From assembly GCA_024680915.1 (NCBI GenBank), contig JAILBN010000056.1, forward strand, positions 1 to 50,926: a stretch of DNA of 50,926 nt. The letters are read 5' to 3'. The translations under genes were made by a program, and so were the position numbers. The notes beneath the pieces were generated by a model. The model did not search any database. It had not been told where the DNA came from and saw only the letters and a list, made by a program, of their open reading frames with translations. The stretch comes from Treponemataceae bacterium. Its GTDB lineage: Bacteria > Spirochaetota > Spirochaetia > Treponematales > Treponemataceae. Positions 1 to 9,497 of the stretch are shown here, piece by piece; the stretch's first letter is position 1, and every line of letters begins with the position of its first letter.

Positions 1-1413
1 CTTGACCTGCCAGCTGATGCTAAATACATGCAGGAAATAGAAGCCCTGGCCTTAGGCCAGACAGACAAATCAAAGCTGATGAAGGAAGCAGGCTTCAAGG
101 AAGCTCCAGAAAAAGCACACAAGCTGTTGCTTGATACCGGCATATGGACTATATACCGTAACCCACATCCCTCACGGAGGGGTCTTTCAATGCAGTCCGC
201 CACGGAACACCTGCCCCACCCGCCAGAAGATGAGGACAGGCAGGAGCTTTCCTGTACAGGCTGGGCGATTGACAATGCCTGGAGTACGGATCCAGATGAC
301 GCCATATCCTTTGATGGAACTTATCTTTGGATTCATATTGCCGACCCTGCGTCCACAGTGACACCGGACTCTAAAATTGATGTGACGGCAAGGAACAGAG
401 GAAGCACTCTATATATACCAGAAGGAGCCTCCCGTATGCTTTCGGAGGAATCTTTGGAGGATTATGCCCTAGGTTTATGCGAATATAAGGATGGCAAACC
501 CACTGGTAAAAAGTCGAAAGCCCTTTCCTTCCGTCTCAGTCTTGATGAAAAAGGCTCTATTATAGATTCTGCTGTGGTAAAAACCCTTGTTCACGTTGAG
601 CGTCTCACCTATGAGCAAGCCGATGAGCAGAAGGAAAGCCGGGAGCTTGCCCCCTTTTTTAAGATAGCAGAACGCAATCTTGCAAGAAGGAGTGCCGCAG
701 GAGCTGTTTTCATTGAGCTGCCCGAGGTTCATATCTCACTTTCAGCACAAGACTCACAAGAAGAACCTTCCGTATTGGTCACCCAGTCTGAAAAGCCCCT
801 TGCTTCTGGAATGATCCGGGAAATGATGCTGCTGGCAGGCGAAGCTGCCGCAAAATTCGCCTTCAAGAACGGAATACCCTTCCCCTTCGTGAGTCAGGAA
901 AAGCCCGATATTCCTAAAGATATTCCATCAGGACTGGCAGGACAATACAAGCTTAGACGCTCAATGAGAAGTCGTTCTGTGGGTGTAACCCCCTCTCAGC
1001 ATGCAGGTCTGGGACTGGGTATGTACAGCCAGGTCACAAGCCCCCTAAGACGCTACAGTGACCTTATAGCTCATATACAGCTTAGAGCTTTCCTTGACGG
1101 AAGAGAGCTTCTGGACAAAGACACCATGCTGGAAAATATAAGCGCAGGGGATGCCGCATCTGGAAACGCATCAAAGGCGGAAAGAGAATCGAATATGCAC
1201 TGGACTCTTGTCTATCTTTTGCAGAATCCTGACTGGACCGGAACCGGTGTCGCAGTGGACATCAAGGGTAAGCAAGCTGTTTATCTTATTCCAGAGCTTG
1301 GACTTGAAACTGTCATAACGCCACAGAAAACACCTGAGCTAAACGAGACAATAAGACTGAAAGCAGGTAACATAAATATTCCGGAGCTTTCGGTCACCTT
1401 CCAGGAACTTTAG
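1..1413 (+). CDS. RNase II/RNB-family exoribonuclease, 5' end outside window
   Basis: The reading frame is open from the first base, so the gene starts upstream; an internal Met lies at position 28. Counting from that Met, residues 82-91 carry the RNB catalytic aspartate pattern (D82, D88, D90, D91), and a TSPLRRYSDL block near residue 338 matches the conserved C-terminal part of the RNB domain. RNB enzymes degrade RNA 3'-to-5' in the cytoplasm with Mg2+. About 60 residues follow the RNB domain and could be a reduced S1/OB fold, but no clear S1 motif is seen. Whether it is RNase R-like or RNase II-like cannot be decided without the N-terminus. The next gene faces it on the other strand. Confidence 0.85.
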   Translation, partial: LDLPADAKYMQEIEALALGQTDKSKLMKEAGFKEAPEKAHKLLLDTGIWTIYRNPHPSRRGLSMQSATEHLPHPPEDEDRQELSCTGWAIDNAWSTDPDDAISFDGTYLWIHIADPASTVTPDSKIDVTARNRGSTLYIPEGASRMLSEESLEDYALGLCEYKDGKPTGKKSKALSFRLSLDEKGSIIDSAVVKTLVHVERLTYEQADEQKESRELAPFFKIAERNLARRSAAGAVFIELPEVHISLSAQDSQEEPSVLVTQSEKPLASGMIREMMLLAGEAAAKFAFKNGIPFPFVSQEKPDIPKDIPSGLAGQYKLRRSMRSRSVGVTPSQHAGLGLGMYSQVTSPLRRYSDLIAHIQLRAFLDGRELLDKDTMLENISAGDAASGNASKAERESNMHWTLVYLLQNPDWTGTGVAVDIKGKQAVYLIPELGLETVITPQKTPELNETIRLKAGNINIPELSVTFQEL

Positions 1414-1490
1414 CTGACTGTATAGTCTTCTAAATTATGTACTCCCCAGCACTGTCCCCATATTCCGCAATACTCGACAAACTCCCAAAA

Positions 1491-1526
1491 AGAAAAAAAA
1501 AGCGACAGATTTTAATCTGCCGCTTT
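1491..1526 (-). terminator. Rho-independent terminator of the sugar ABC ATPase gene
   Basis: Read on the minus strand, an 11-bp stem (AAGCGGCAGAT / ATCTGTCGCTT, with one G-T and one mismatched position) closes a TTAA-type loop. It is followed directly by a run of more than eight T residues. It begins 25 bases after the stop codon at 1551. Confidence 0.85.
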
Positions 1527-1550
1527 CCTTTCAAAGCAAGTCTACTTTAA

Positions 1551-2678
1551 TTACTCGCTCTTGTCCCAGTCGTTTCTTACTGTCTCACAGATATTAATTT
1601 CTGTATCCTTGTCGAAGAACTTAGCTTTGTCCATGTTAGGAACGAAGTTTGTTGTATCTCCGAGTGAGAACTTATAGTCTGGTGATGTACGAACAACAAC
1701 CTGCTGTGTCTTTGACTGCAAGAAGAGGTTTGTCTCAGCACCAAGAGGCTCAATAACAGAAATCTTCATCTGCATGTTGTTTTCTGAAGCTGGTGATTTA
1801 GCATACTCCATGTCCTCAGGACGAATACCGAACCAAACTTCTTTACCAACATAATTCTTGAGTGCCTTTGCCTGCTCCTCATTAGGAACAATTTCGAAAG
1901 AACCTTCATCAGCGATAAGCTTACCGCCTTTCTCAAGAATCTTTACAGAGAGGAAGTTCATTGGCGGTGATCCAATGAAGCCAGCAACGAATTTGTTGAT
2001 TGGGTGGTTGTACAAGTACATTGGTGAACCAATCTGCTGGATTTTTCCGTCCTTCATAACAACGATCTTATCTGACATAGTCATAGCTTCGATCTGATCA
2101 TGAGTAACGTAAATCATTGTTGCCTTAAGTCTGTGGTGAAGGTCAGAAATCTCTGCACGCATCTGAACACGGAGCTTAGCATCGAGGTTTGACAATGGCT
2201 CATCGAAAAGGAATACTTTTGGATTACGAACGATTGCACGACCTACAGCAACACGCTGTCTCTGTCCACCAGAGAGAGCCTTTGGCTTACGATCAAGAAG
2301 TTTTTCAATATCAAGGATACGAGCAGCTTCATTAACACGGCGTTCGATTTCTGCCTTGTCAACCTTGCGGATTTTAAGACCGAATGCCATATTGTCATAA
2401 ACTGACATATGAGGATACAAAGCATAGTTCTGGAAAACCATTGCAATGTTACGATCCTTCGGAGGTACATCATTCATAAGCTCACCATCGATGTAGAGCT
2501 CACCTTCTGTTATATCCTCCAATCCTGCAACCATACGAAGTGTTGTAGATTTACCACAGCCTGATGGTCCTACAAAAACTACGAATTCCTGGTCTTCTAC
2601 AACGATGTTGGCGTTATCAACAGCGCGAACATTACCATCATAGACTTTACCGATACCTTTCAGTTCAACTTTTGCCAT
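1551..2678 (-). CDS. ugpC: Sugar ABC transporter ATP-binding protein (UgpC/MsmX/MalK family)
   Basis: This 375-residue cytoplasmic ATPase would energise carbohydrate or glycerol-phosphate ABC importers. Visible motifs are Walker [10 protein letters not shown] (about residues 38-46), the signature [10 protein letters not shown] (about 135-144), Walker [14 protein letters not shown] (about 155-167) and an H-loop [10 protein letters not shown]. After residue 240 comes the TOBE/MRP regulatory domain typical of MalK and UgpC. The length is normal for the family. No permease or binding-protein gene is adjacent, which fits a shared MsmX-type ATPase serving several importers. The gene has its own strong promoter, an AGGAGG-like ribosome site and a terminator, so it is probably monocistronic. 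The exact substrate cannot be read from the sequence, so the symbol denotes the family. Confidence 0.93.
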   Translation of the reverse strand: MAKVELKGIGKVYDGNVRAVDNANIVVEDQEFVVFVGPSGCGKSTTLRMVAGLEDITEGELYIDGELMNDVPPKDRNIAMVFQNYALYPHMSVYDNMAFGLKIRKVDKAEIERRVNEAARILDIEKLLDRKPKALSGGQRQRVAVGRAIVRNPKVFLFDEPLSNLDAKLRVQMRAEISDLHHRLKATMIYVTHDQIEAMTMSDKIVVMKDGKIQQIGSPMYLYNHPINKFVAGFIGSPPMNFLSVKILEKGGKLIADEGSFEIVPNEEQAKALKNYVGKEVWFGIRPEDMEYAKSPASENNMQMKISVIEPLGAETNLFLQSKTQQVVVRTSPDYKFSLGDTTNFVPNMDKAKFFDKDTEINICETVRNDWDKSE

Positions 2679-2714
2679 TTAGCGAAAGCCTCCTAAAATT
2701 ATTTTATTGATTCT

Positions 2715-2743
2715 ATTCTAATCTAAAAAAATAATGTTGTCAA
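2715..2743 (-). promoter_or_regulatory. Sigma-70-type promoter of the sugar ABC ATPase
   Basis: On the minus strand TTGACA (2743-2738) and TAGAAT (2720-2715) are separated by exactly 17 bases. The predicted transcript starts about 30 bases before the ATG at 2678, and an AGGAGGC ribosome site lies just ahead of that ATG. Confidence 0.8.
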
Positions 2744-2796
2744 ATTTTTTTAGCATTGATTATAAGAAAAGATGGACTTTTTTATAAAGCTTTAAA

Positions 2797-2840
2797 ATAC
2801 AAAACTGGCCATCCGTCTGATTGTTCAGAAAGATGACCAG
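2797..2840 (-). terminator. Terminator after ppdK
   Basis: On the minus strand CTGGTCATC pairs with GATGGCCAG (one G-T pair). An inner TCTG/CAGA pairing extends the hairpin, and TTTTGTATTTT follows. It starts 24 bases after the ppdK stop. Confidence 0.8.
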
Positions 2841-2863
2841 CCTATACCACAAATTATCTGCGT

Positions 2864-5533
2864 TTATTTATTACGGATAACTGCCTGTGCGCCAGCAAGG
2901 CGAGCGATAGGAACTCGGTATGGAGAACATGAAACATAATTCAAACCTGCACGATAGCAGAAATCAATCGTAGCAGGATCTCCTCCGTGCTCACCACAGA
3001 TACCAAGCTTGATATCTGGCTTCTTTGCTCTTGCCCTTTCGCGGGCAAAGTTTATGAGCTCACCTACCCCTTCTTCATCGATTGACTTGAAAGGATCTGA
3101 ATCAAGGATATCCTGTTTAAGATAAGCTGACATGAACTTACCAGCATCATCACGGCTGAAAGCAAAAGTCATCTGGGTAAGGTCGTTTGTTCCGAAACTG
3201 AAGAAGTCGGCGAAATCAGCAAGCTTACCGGCCAGAAGAGCAGCACGAGGAACCTCGATCATAGAACCGATTTTAATCTCGAACTGAACGTTTTCTTTGG
3301 CAAATACGTCTTTCATAACTTTCTCGCAGGATTTGCGGATAATCTCAAGCTCATCATTGTCACAGACGATAGGAATCATTACCTCAGGATGAACAGGAAT
3401 GTTCTTCTTCACGCATTCTGCGGCAGCAAGTGCGATTGCCTCTACCTGCATCTCATAAATCTCAGGATATGTGATAGCAAGACGACAACCACGGTGACCC
3501 AGCATAGGATTCATTTCATGGAGAGCATCGCATTTTGCCTTAAGAACCTTCTGGTCGATTCCCATGTGTTTTGCAAGCTCTGCTGTCTCCTCCTCTGTAT
3601 GAGGGATAAACTCATGAAGAGGCGGATCAAGAAGACGAATAGTTACTGGACGGCCATTCATAGCCTCAAAGATACCGCTGAAATCCTTCTTCTGAAGAGG
3701 AAGGATATTTGCAAGGGCGGCTTTTCTCTGCTCAGCTGTGTCAGAAGCGATCATCGCGCGGAAGTGGATGAGCTTTGCTCTGTCGAAGAACATATGCTCT
3801 GTGCGGCAAAGACCGATACCAGCAGCACCGAAATCGAAGGCATGCTGCGCATCTATCGGCTGATCCGCATTGGCACGGACATCAAAGCCCTTGAGGACAC
3901 CTGAAGCCATTTTTCTCTCGGAGGAAGCACGAATCTCATCGCACCAGCCAAGGAATGTATTCAGTTCGCCGGAAATCTCCGGTTCGATAAGCGGAAGCTG
4001 TCCCTCATATACGTTACCTGTGGTTCCATCGATAGTGATGAAATCACCTTTATTGAAAATCTTTCCAGAAATATTTACTTTTCCGTCAACGAAAGAAACT
4101 TCAGAAGCACCTGATACACAAGGTGTTCCCATACCACGGGCAACAACAGCAGCATGGCTTGTCATACCACCTGTGGAAGTAAGAATTCCCTCTGCAACGA
4201 CCATACCTGAAATATCCTCAGGAGAGGTCTCCTTACGTACCAGGATTACCTTCTTGCCTTCTTTTACCCAAGCCTCTGCCTCGTCGGCTGTGTAGACAAT
4301 CTGTCCGCATCCGGCTCCCGGAGACGCGTTAAGACCTTTTGTAACAGCAGCTGTTTTCTTCGCTACCTTAGGATCAATCATCGGGTGGAGCAGCTGGTCA
4401 AGCTGGTCAGCAGAAACACGGAGGATAGCATCCTCTTTTGTAATGAGCTTCTCTGAAACCATATCAACGGCACACTTTACGGCTGCCGCACCAGTTCTCT
4501 TTCCATTACGAGTCTGCAGCAAGAAAAGCTTTCCCTGTTGGACTGTGAACTCCATATCCTGCATATCATGGAAATGGTTCTCAAGATCAAGGCGGATCTT
4601 ACAAAGCTGTTCGTAAACCTCTTTATTATCGTTCTCAAGCTTATCAATCGTCGCAGGAGTGCGGATACCGGCAACGACATCCTCTCCCTGTGCATTCATA
4701 AGGTATTCACCGTAGAACTTGTTCTCACCTGTGGATGGGTTACGGCTGAAGCAAACACCGGTACCTGAATCCTCACCGAAGTTACCGAATACCATGCACT
4801 GAATGTTAACGGCTGTACCTGCCAGACCCTTGATATTATTGAGCTGGCGATACTTAATAGCACGATCGTTCATCCAAGAACCAAATACGGCGTTGATTGC
4901 TCCCCACATCTGCTCAACCGGCTCCTGGGGGAAATCCTTACCTACATGCTTCTTATAGATAACCTTGTACTCAGCGACAAGATTCTCAAGATCAGCAGCA
5001 TCAAGCTCTGTATCAAGCTTTACACCTTTTTTTTCTTTGATTGCAGAAATGGCATCCTCGAAAGCATCCGAAGGAACACCCATTGCCACATCACCGAACA
5101 TCTGTATGAAGCGGCGGTACGAGTCCCATGCGAAACGAGGGTTTCCTGAAAGTTCTGAAAGACCTTTCACAGCCTTATCGTTCATACCCAGGTTAAGGAT
5201 TGTATCCATCATTCCTGGCATAGAAATTGCCGCACCGGAACGTACAGAAACAAGAAGAGGATCCTTTGCGTCCCCAAGCTTCTTTCCCATGAGTTTCTCG
5301 AGCTTCTCAAGATTCTCAGCAACTTCTTCTTTCAACCCTGCAGGGTAAGATTTGTCGTTTTCATAAAAAAGCTTACAAACCTCTGTAGAAATGGTAAATC
5401 CTGGTGGAACCGGAATCCCGAGGTTTGTCATCTCAGCAAGATTAGCACCTTTTCCTCCGAGCTCACTGCGCATCGCAGCGTCTCCTTCGGCCTTGCCATT
5501 ACCGAAAAAATAGACAAATTTTGTCTTTGACAT
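2864..5533 (-). CDS. ppdK: Pyruvate, phosphate dikinase
   Basis: PPDK interconverts pyruvate + ATP + phosphate and PEP + AMP + pyrophosphate. The frame is open to 5587, but the start chosen is the ATG at 5533: the protein then begins MSKTKFVYFFGNG, as usual for the family, and an AAGGAG ribosome site lies 9 bases upstream. That gives 889 residues, a normal length. The N-terminal nucleotide-binding part has the GGKGANLAEM segment near residue 26. The phosphohistidine segment GGMTSHAAVVARG lies near residue 450. The C-terminal PEP/pyruvate barrel has FGTNDLTQMTFAFSRDD and the LGICGEHGGDP cysteine segment. With oxaloacetate decarboxylase at 34.9-38.6 kb it points to pyrophosphate-linked PEP/pyruvate metabolism. 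It has its own promoter and terminator. Confidence 0.97.
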   Translation of the reverse strand: MSKTKFVYFFGNGKAEGDAAMRSELGGKGANLAEMTNLGIPVPPGFTISTEVCKLFYENDKSYPAGLKEEVAENLEKLEKLMGKKLGDAKDPLLVSVRSGAAISMPGMMDTILNLGMNDKAVKGLSELSGNPRFAWDSYRRFIQMFGDVAMGVPSDAFEDAISAIKEKKGVKLDTELDAADLENLVAEYKVIYKKHVGKDFPQEPVEQMWGAINAVFGSWMNDRAIKYRQLNNIKGLAGTAVNIQCMVFGNFGEDSGTGVCFSRNPSTGENKFYGEYLMNAQGEDVVAGIRTPATIDKLENDNKEVYEQLCKIRLDLENHFHDMQDMEFTVQQGKLFLLQTRNGKRTGAAAVKCAVDMVSEKLITKEDAILRVSADQLDQLLHPMIDPKVAKKTAAVTKGLNASPGAGCGQIVYTADEAEAWVKEGKKVILVRKETSPEDISGMVVAEGILTSTGGMTSHAAVVARGMGTPCVSGASEVSFVDGKVNISGKIFNKGDFITIDGTTGNVYEGQLPLIEPEISGELNTFLGWCDEIRASSERKMASGVLKGFDVRANADQPIDAQHAFDFGAAGIGLCRTEHMFFDRAKLIHFRAMIASDTAEQRKAALANILPLQKKDFSGIFEAMNGRPVTIRLLDPPLHEFIPHTEEETAELAKHMGIDQKVLKAKCDALHEMNPMLGHRGCRLAITYPEIYEMQVEAIALAAAECVKKNIPVHPEVMIPIVCDNDELEIIRKSCEKVMKDVFAKENVQFEIKIGSMIEVPRAALLAGKLADFADFFSFGTNDLTQMTFAFSRDDAGKFMSAYLKQDILDSDPFKSIDEEGVGELINFARERARAKKPDIKLGICGEHGGDPATIDFCYRAGLNYVSCSPYRVPIARLAGAQAVIRNK

Positions 5534-5577
5534 TTGAGTTTCTTTCTCCTTAAAATAATTCACACGTCTTGTATATG

Positions 5578-5607
5578 ATAATACCATTGAAAAATAAGTG
5601 GTGTCAA
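5578..5607 (-). promoter_or_regulatory. Promoter of ppdK
   Basis: On the minus strand TTGACA (5607-5602) is followed after 18 bases by TATTAT (5583-5578), about 45 bases ahead of the ppdK ATG at 5533. The -35 box lies inside a 13-base direct repeat described separately. Confidence 0.7.
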
Positions 5608-5628
5608 TGTATCATGTGTCAACGTATC
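5601..5628. repeat. Two direct repeats between ppdK and the helicase gene
   Basis: The 13-base element GTGTCAATGTATC (5601-5613) recurs as GTGTCAACGTATC (5616-5628), with one mismatch and a 15-base period. The first copy contains the ppdK -35 box; the second lies just upstream of it, between the divergent genes. The arrangement suits a regulator bound at two phased sites, but no regulator is identified. Confidence 0.6.
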
Positions 5629-5659
5629 ACATTATTATATCAGGGAAAAATACTACTTT

Positions 5660-8245
5660 ATGCATATTTCATATAAAACGCTTCCTGTTTACGAACAAAA
5701 ACAAAGAATCCTCGATACTTTAGAGCAGAACCAGGTCATAGTCGTCCAGAGTCCCACCGGTTCTGGAAAGACCACCCAGCTCCCCGTCATACTTCATGAA
5801 GCCGGTTATTCAAGCAACGGGGTCATAGCCGTAACCCAACCGAGACGTATAGCGGCCCTTTCAGTCAGTGAATTCATCTCGAAACAATTGAAAACAGATT
5901 ATCCAGGACTTGTGGGCTACAAGATGCGCTTCGAGGATAAGACGGATAAATCTACCCTGATCAAAATAATGACAGACGGCATTCTTCTGCAGGAGATGAA
6001 ACTAGATCCGTGGTTGAGCAAATACTCCGTGGTAATGGTGGATGAGGCTCATGAAAGAAGCCTCAACATAGACTTTGTCCTAGGGCTGCTGAAAAGAATA
6101 CTGCCTGACAGACCAGACCTGAAGGTGATAGTTTCTTCCGCGACTATGAATGCACAGGCCTTCTCCGAGTATTTTGATTTCTGTCCTATCGTGACCATAG
6201 ATACGGTTACCCATCCGGTAACAGTCATATATGATCCTCCTGTAATTCCTGCAAGCACGAACTCTGCATCGGCAGAAGATGCCCTTCTTATGAAAATAGA
6301 GGACATAATAGACAGAATCATCGCAAACCGCCATCAGGGTGATATTCTCTGTTTTCTTCCAGGAGAGAAAGTCATTAAGGACTGCATGAAAAGACTATCC
6401 CATGCTTCCTACTCGCGGAAGATACACCTTGTACCCCTTTATGGAAGGCTGGCAAAGGAAGAACAGGAAAGAGTATTCGATTCTGCCCCCTTCGGACGGC
6501 GGAAAGTAATAATATCAACGAACATCGCCGAGACCAGCGTGACCATTCCCGGTATAAGCACAGTAATCGACTCCGGCCTGGCAAAAATGAATTTCTACAA
6601 TCCCCACACCTATACTTCGAGTCTCACTGAAACAGCTATATCAAAAGCCTCCTGCAACCAAAGAAAAGGCCGGGCCGGAAGGACAGGTCCAGGCATCTGC
6701 TACAGGCTATACACAAAGAAAGATTATGATCTAAGACCCTTATACACCACAGAGGAAATATACAGGACGGACCTTTCAGAAGTAATAATGAGGATGTCGG
6801 AGCTGGGTATAACAGAATTCGAACAATTTCATTTTATTTCACCACCGGCAAAGGAAGGAATGAGAAGTGCTGTTGAGACCTTGAACATGCTTGAGGCTCT
6901 GAATCCTGACAATACACTCTCAAAAACCGGTCTTATCATGGCAAAGTTCCCTCTTCTGCCAAGAATAAGCCGTATTCTGACTGAATCCATACTGCGTCAT
7001 CCAGACGTAATGGAACAATCTCTTATCGCAGCCTCCTTTCTTTCCGCTCAGACGCCTTTTGTACTGCCGCCGGGAGAAGAGGCCGACGCAAGGCAGGCTC
7101 ATCACCGGTTCAGGGATATACAGGGGGATTTCCTTACATATGTGAAGCTTTTCAATATGTTTACAGCTACAGAGGATACAGAAGCATTCTGTGAAAAGAA
7201 TTACCTGGATGAAAGGGTAATGCTTGAAATAGTGAACATAAAAGAACAATTGGAGCAAATCGTCACAAACGAAGGAATTCCCATCCTTTCGGGAGGTAGT
7301 TCCGATGACTACCTTTGCTGTGTCGCGGCTGGCTTAATACAATTTATCTGTATACGTTCCAACAAAGAAAGCTACAGGACCCTTACAGCCGAGAATATCC
7401 AGATACATCCCGGATCAGGGGTTTTCCGCACGAATCCTCTTTATATAGTGGCCGGCGAAATCGTCAGAACCTCCAGGACCTTTGCCATGGCGGTATCTCC
7501 CCTTACGAAATCAATTCTTGCGAAGCTTTCCGATGACATAGAAAAACGACTTCAATCCATAAGGAATTTCCGGGATGAAGATTTCGCCGGAGAAAGCGAC
7601 TATGAGACACGCAGAAAGAAGAGACTTTCCGCAGAAAGCGGAATAAGGAAAAAGGAAGGTAAAAAATCAGGCAGAGACCTTTCGGAGGCAGACGAGAATT
7701 CTCTACGCATCGGTAACAGTCTTTTCGAGATGAAAAAAATAAAACGCAGACAGACTGTCATCCTTCCCTGGAAAAAGCTCCATAATGAATTATCAGCAGA
7801 CAATGATGTTCAATTATCAGACAAAACGGGAAACATAAAGGGAATAGTGCAGCTTGATTCATACACCCTGCTTGCCGGAGAAAAGCTTAACCTTATACTG
7901 AAACTAGCAAAGGTCCTTGATTTCTCAATCCTGCCCAGGGAAAAATGGAATAGACAGATGAATGTTCATTTTCCAGAGCAGAAAGATGAGCTGGCAGCTG
8001 CTCTCGACGTAATAATGAGGATTACAGAAGCTAAGGCAAAAAGCAAGGAGCTGGGCTTTATATGCCTTTTCACGGATGGGAAGGGAACATATTGGCTCAA
8101 GGTCTCCAGAGGCTTCTCTACAGCCTTGAACGAGAGTCTTTCCAGCCTTGAGACTCTGGTGGACGAAAGCTCAAGTGTCTTTGATGAAGAGCAGAAGGCA
8201 AAGCTCAATGCCGTCTACAGACTGCTGCATGATTTGTATCAGTAA
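5660..8245 (+). CDS. DEAH-box ATP-dependent RNA helicase (HrpA/HrpB-like)
   Basis: The 861-residue protein has the DEAH helicase motifs in order: Walker A SPTGSGKTT (31-39), TQPRR (about 59-63), DEAH (128-131), SAT (160-162), NIAETSVTIPG with VIDSGLAK, and the arginine-finger motif QRKGRAGRTGPG. It should unwind or remodel RNA in the cytoplasm. The middle and C-terminal third hold the winged-helix/ratchet region of this family. A lysine/arginine-rich, probably flexible linker lies near residues 640-680. The length is closer to HrpB than to E. coli HrpA, yet the QRKGRAGR region reads HrpA-like, so no symbol is given. The ATG at 5660 has only a weak, distant AGGG upstream. It is divergent from ppdK and ends 13 bases before the convergent hemW stop. 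Confidence 0.92.
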   Translation: MHISYKTLPVYEQKQRILDTLEQNQVIVVQSPTGSGKTTQLPVILHEAGYSSNGVIAVTQPRRIAALSVSEFISKQLKTDYPGLVGYKMRFEDKTDKSTLIKIMTDGILLQEMKLDPWLSKYSVVMVDEAHERSLNIDFVLGLLKRILPDRPDLKVIVSSATMNAQAFSEYFDFCPIVTIDTVTHPVTVIYDPPVIPASTNSASAEDALLMKIEDIIDRIIANRHQGDILCFLPGEKVIKDCMKRLSHASYSRKIHLVPLYGRLAKEEQERVFDSAPFGRRKVIISTNIAETSVTIPGISTVIDSGLAKMNFYNPHTYTSSLTETAISKASCNQRKGRAGRTGPGICYRLYTKKDYDLRPLYTTEEIYRTDLSEVIMRMSELGITEFEQFHFISPPAKEGMRSAVETLNMLEALNPDNTLSKTGLIMAKFPLLPRISRILTESILRHPDVMEQSLIAASFLSAQTPFVLPPGEEADARQAHHRFRDIQGDFLTYVKLFNMFTATEDTEAFCEKNYLDERVMLEIVNIKEQLEQIVTNEGIPILSGGSSDDYLCCVAAGLIQFICIRSNKESYRTLTAENIQIHPGSGVFRTNPLYIVAGEIVRTSRTFAMAVSPLTKSILAKLSDDIEKRLQSIRNFRDEDFAGESDYETRRKKRLSAESGIRKKEGKKSGRDLSEADENSLRIGNSLFEMKKIKRRQTVILPWKKLHNELSADNDVQLSDKTGNIKGIVQLDSYTLLAGEKLNLILKLAKVLDFSILPREKWNRQMNVHFPEQKDELAAALDVIMRITEAKAKSKELGFICLFTDGKGTYWLKVSRGFSTALNESLSSLETLVDESSSVFDEEQKAKLNAVYRLLHDLYQ

Positions 8246-8258
8246 TTTATTACTTGCC

Positions 8259-9485
8259 TCAAAGATTTACCAGGAAACGGTTCAGGAGCATAAGGCCCTC
8301 TCCTGTCAAAGAGAAGAAGGTCTCGCCTGCTCTCTCGTACCTAAAAGCAAGGTCTTTCTTTTCCCAGTCCGCGAACAGACCTTTTTCTCCCCCGATTCTT
8401 TCTGACAGGTCTCCTCCAAAACGTCTTTTATATTCGGAAGAGCTCACACCTGCCCTCAGACGGAAGCCCATCATAAGGAATTCATACTCCCGGGTCCTTT
8501 CATCCAGAATCTCTTCTTCCTGAGGAATCTGCTCTATAAGACTTTTCCCTCCAGAAAGACTCCCTGTGGAAGCTTCTGCAGCATCTATACCTTGCCAGCC
8601 AGAAAGATAATCATGGATGGAACAAGAACCTGTCCAGCGTTCATTTCCAACTGTCCCAGAAGCCCCCGCGCCTATACCTATGAAGTTATCCATGTGCCAG
8701 TAAACAGTATTGTGCCTGCTCTCAAAACCAGGCCGGGCAAAATTAGAGACCTCATACTGCATAATACCTGCTTTCTCAAGCATTTCCCTACCCAAAAACC
8801 ACTGTCTGTCTATATCTTCCGCAGAATAAGGCGCCTTCCCAGCCCTGACTTGCCTCCAAAGAGGAGTATTCTCCTCCAGCATAAGGGAATAAAGAGATAC
8901 ATGATCAGCACCAGAATCAAGTACGGTGGACACTCCGGAGAGGAATTCCTCATCCGACAAAAAAGGTAAGCCTGAGATCAGATCCGCTGAAAAACGTCTA
9001 CCCACATCTTTTGTCCATAAAGCCTTAATACAATCTAGAGCAGAGGTAACGGTGGCCGCGTCGGCCCGTCTTCCCAGAAACTCCAGTACCTGCTCACTGA
9101 CACACTGGACTCCTACAGAAAGTCGGTTGATTCCTACAGCTGCAATTGTCTCTAGGAATTCAGGACATATATCTGCGGGGTTAGCCTCAATCGTGACCTC
9201 ACAATCCTCTGTCAGACCTCCAGGAAGGGATTCTTTGACAAAAGCCAAGAGCTCCTCTATCTGCCTGTAAGACATAAGGCTGGGAGTTCCACCTCCAATG
9301 TAAACAGTTTTCCAGGCATAGGGATTGTATAATTCACAACGGCAGGCAAGCTCCTTTTTAAGGGCAGCCAAGTAGGAATAAGGGACAGCTTCTTTATCTG
9401 TCGAAGGCAATGAGAAAAAATCGCAATAACTGCATTTTGAACGGCAAAAAGGAATATGGATATACAGGGACGAACAACTATTCAC
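8259..9485 (-). CDS. hemW: HemW-like radical SAM protein (CPO-III homologue)
   Basis: The 408-residue protein starts with an IHIPFCRSKCSYCDFF segment holding the radical-SAM cysteines C14, C18 and C21 plus the extra Cys of the HemN/HemW family's CxxxCxxC region. Further HemW-type segments are YIGGGTPS, EANPAD, RLSVGVQ and the C-terminal HemN domain. HemW is regarded as a heme chaperone rather than a coproporphyrinogen oxidase; many annotations still say oxygen-independent coproporphyrinogen III oxidase. The start is a GTG at 9485, 12 bases after the stop of the LepB-like gene, so the two are probably co-transcribed and translationally coupled. No other heme gene is near. Confidence 0.9.
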   Translation of the reverse strand: MNSCSSLYIHIPFCRSKCSYCDFFSLPSTDKEAVPYSYLAALKKELACRCELYNPYAWKTVYIGGGTPSLMSYRQIEELLAFVKESLPGGLTEDCEVTIEANPADICPEFLETIAAVGINRLSVGVQCVSEQVLEFLGRRADAATVTSALDCIKALWTKDVGRRFSADLISGLPFLSDEEFLSGVSTVLDSGADHVSLYSLMLEENTPLWRQVRAGKAPYSAEDIDRQWFLGREMLEKAGIMQYEVSNFARPGFESRHNTVYWHMDNFIGIGAGASGTVGNERWTGSCSIHDYLSGWQGIDAAEASTGSLSGGKSLIEQIPQEEEILDERTREYEFLMMGFRLRAGVSSSEYKRRFGGDLSERIGGEKGLFADWEKKDLAFRYERAGETFFSLTGEGLMLLNRFLVNL

Positions 9486-9497
9486 GACTCTTGCACG

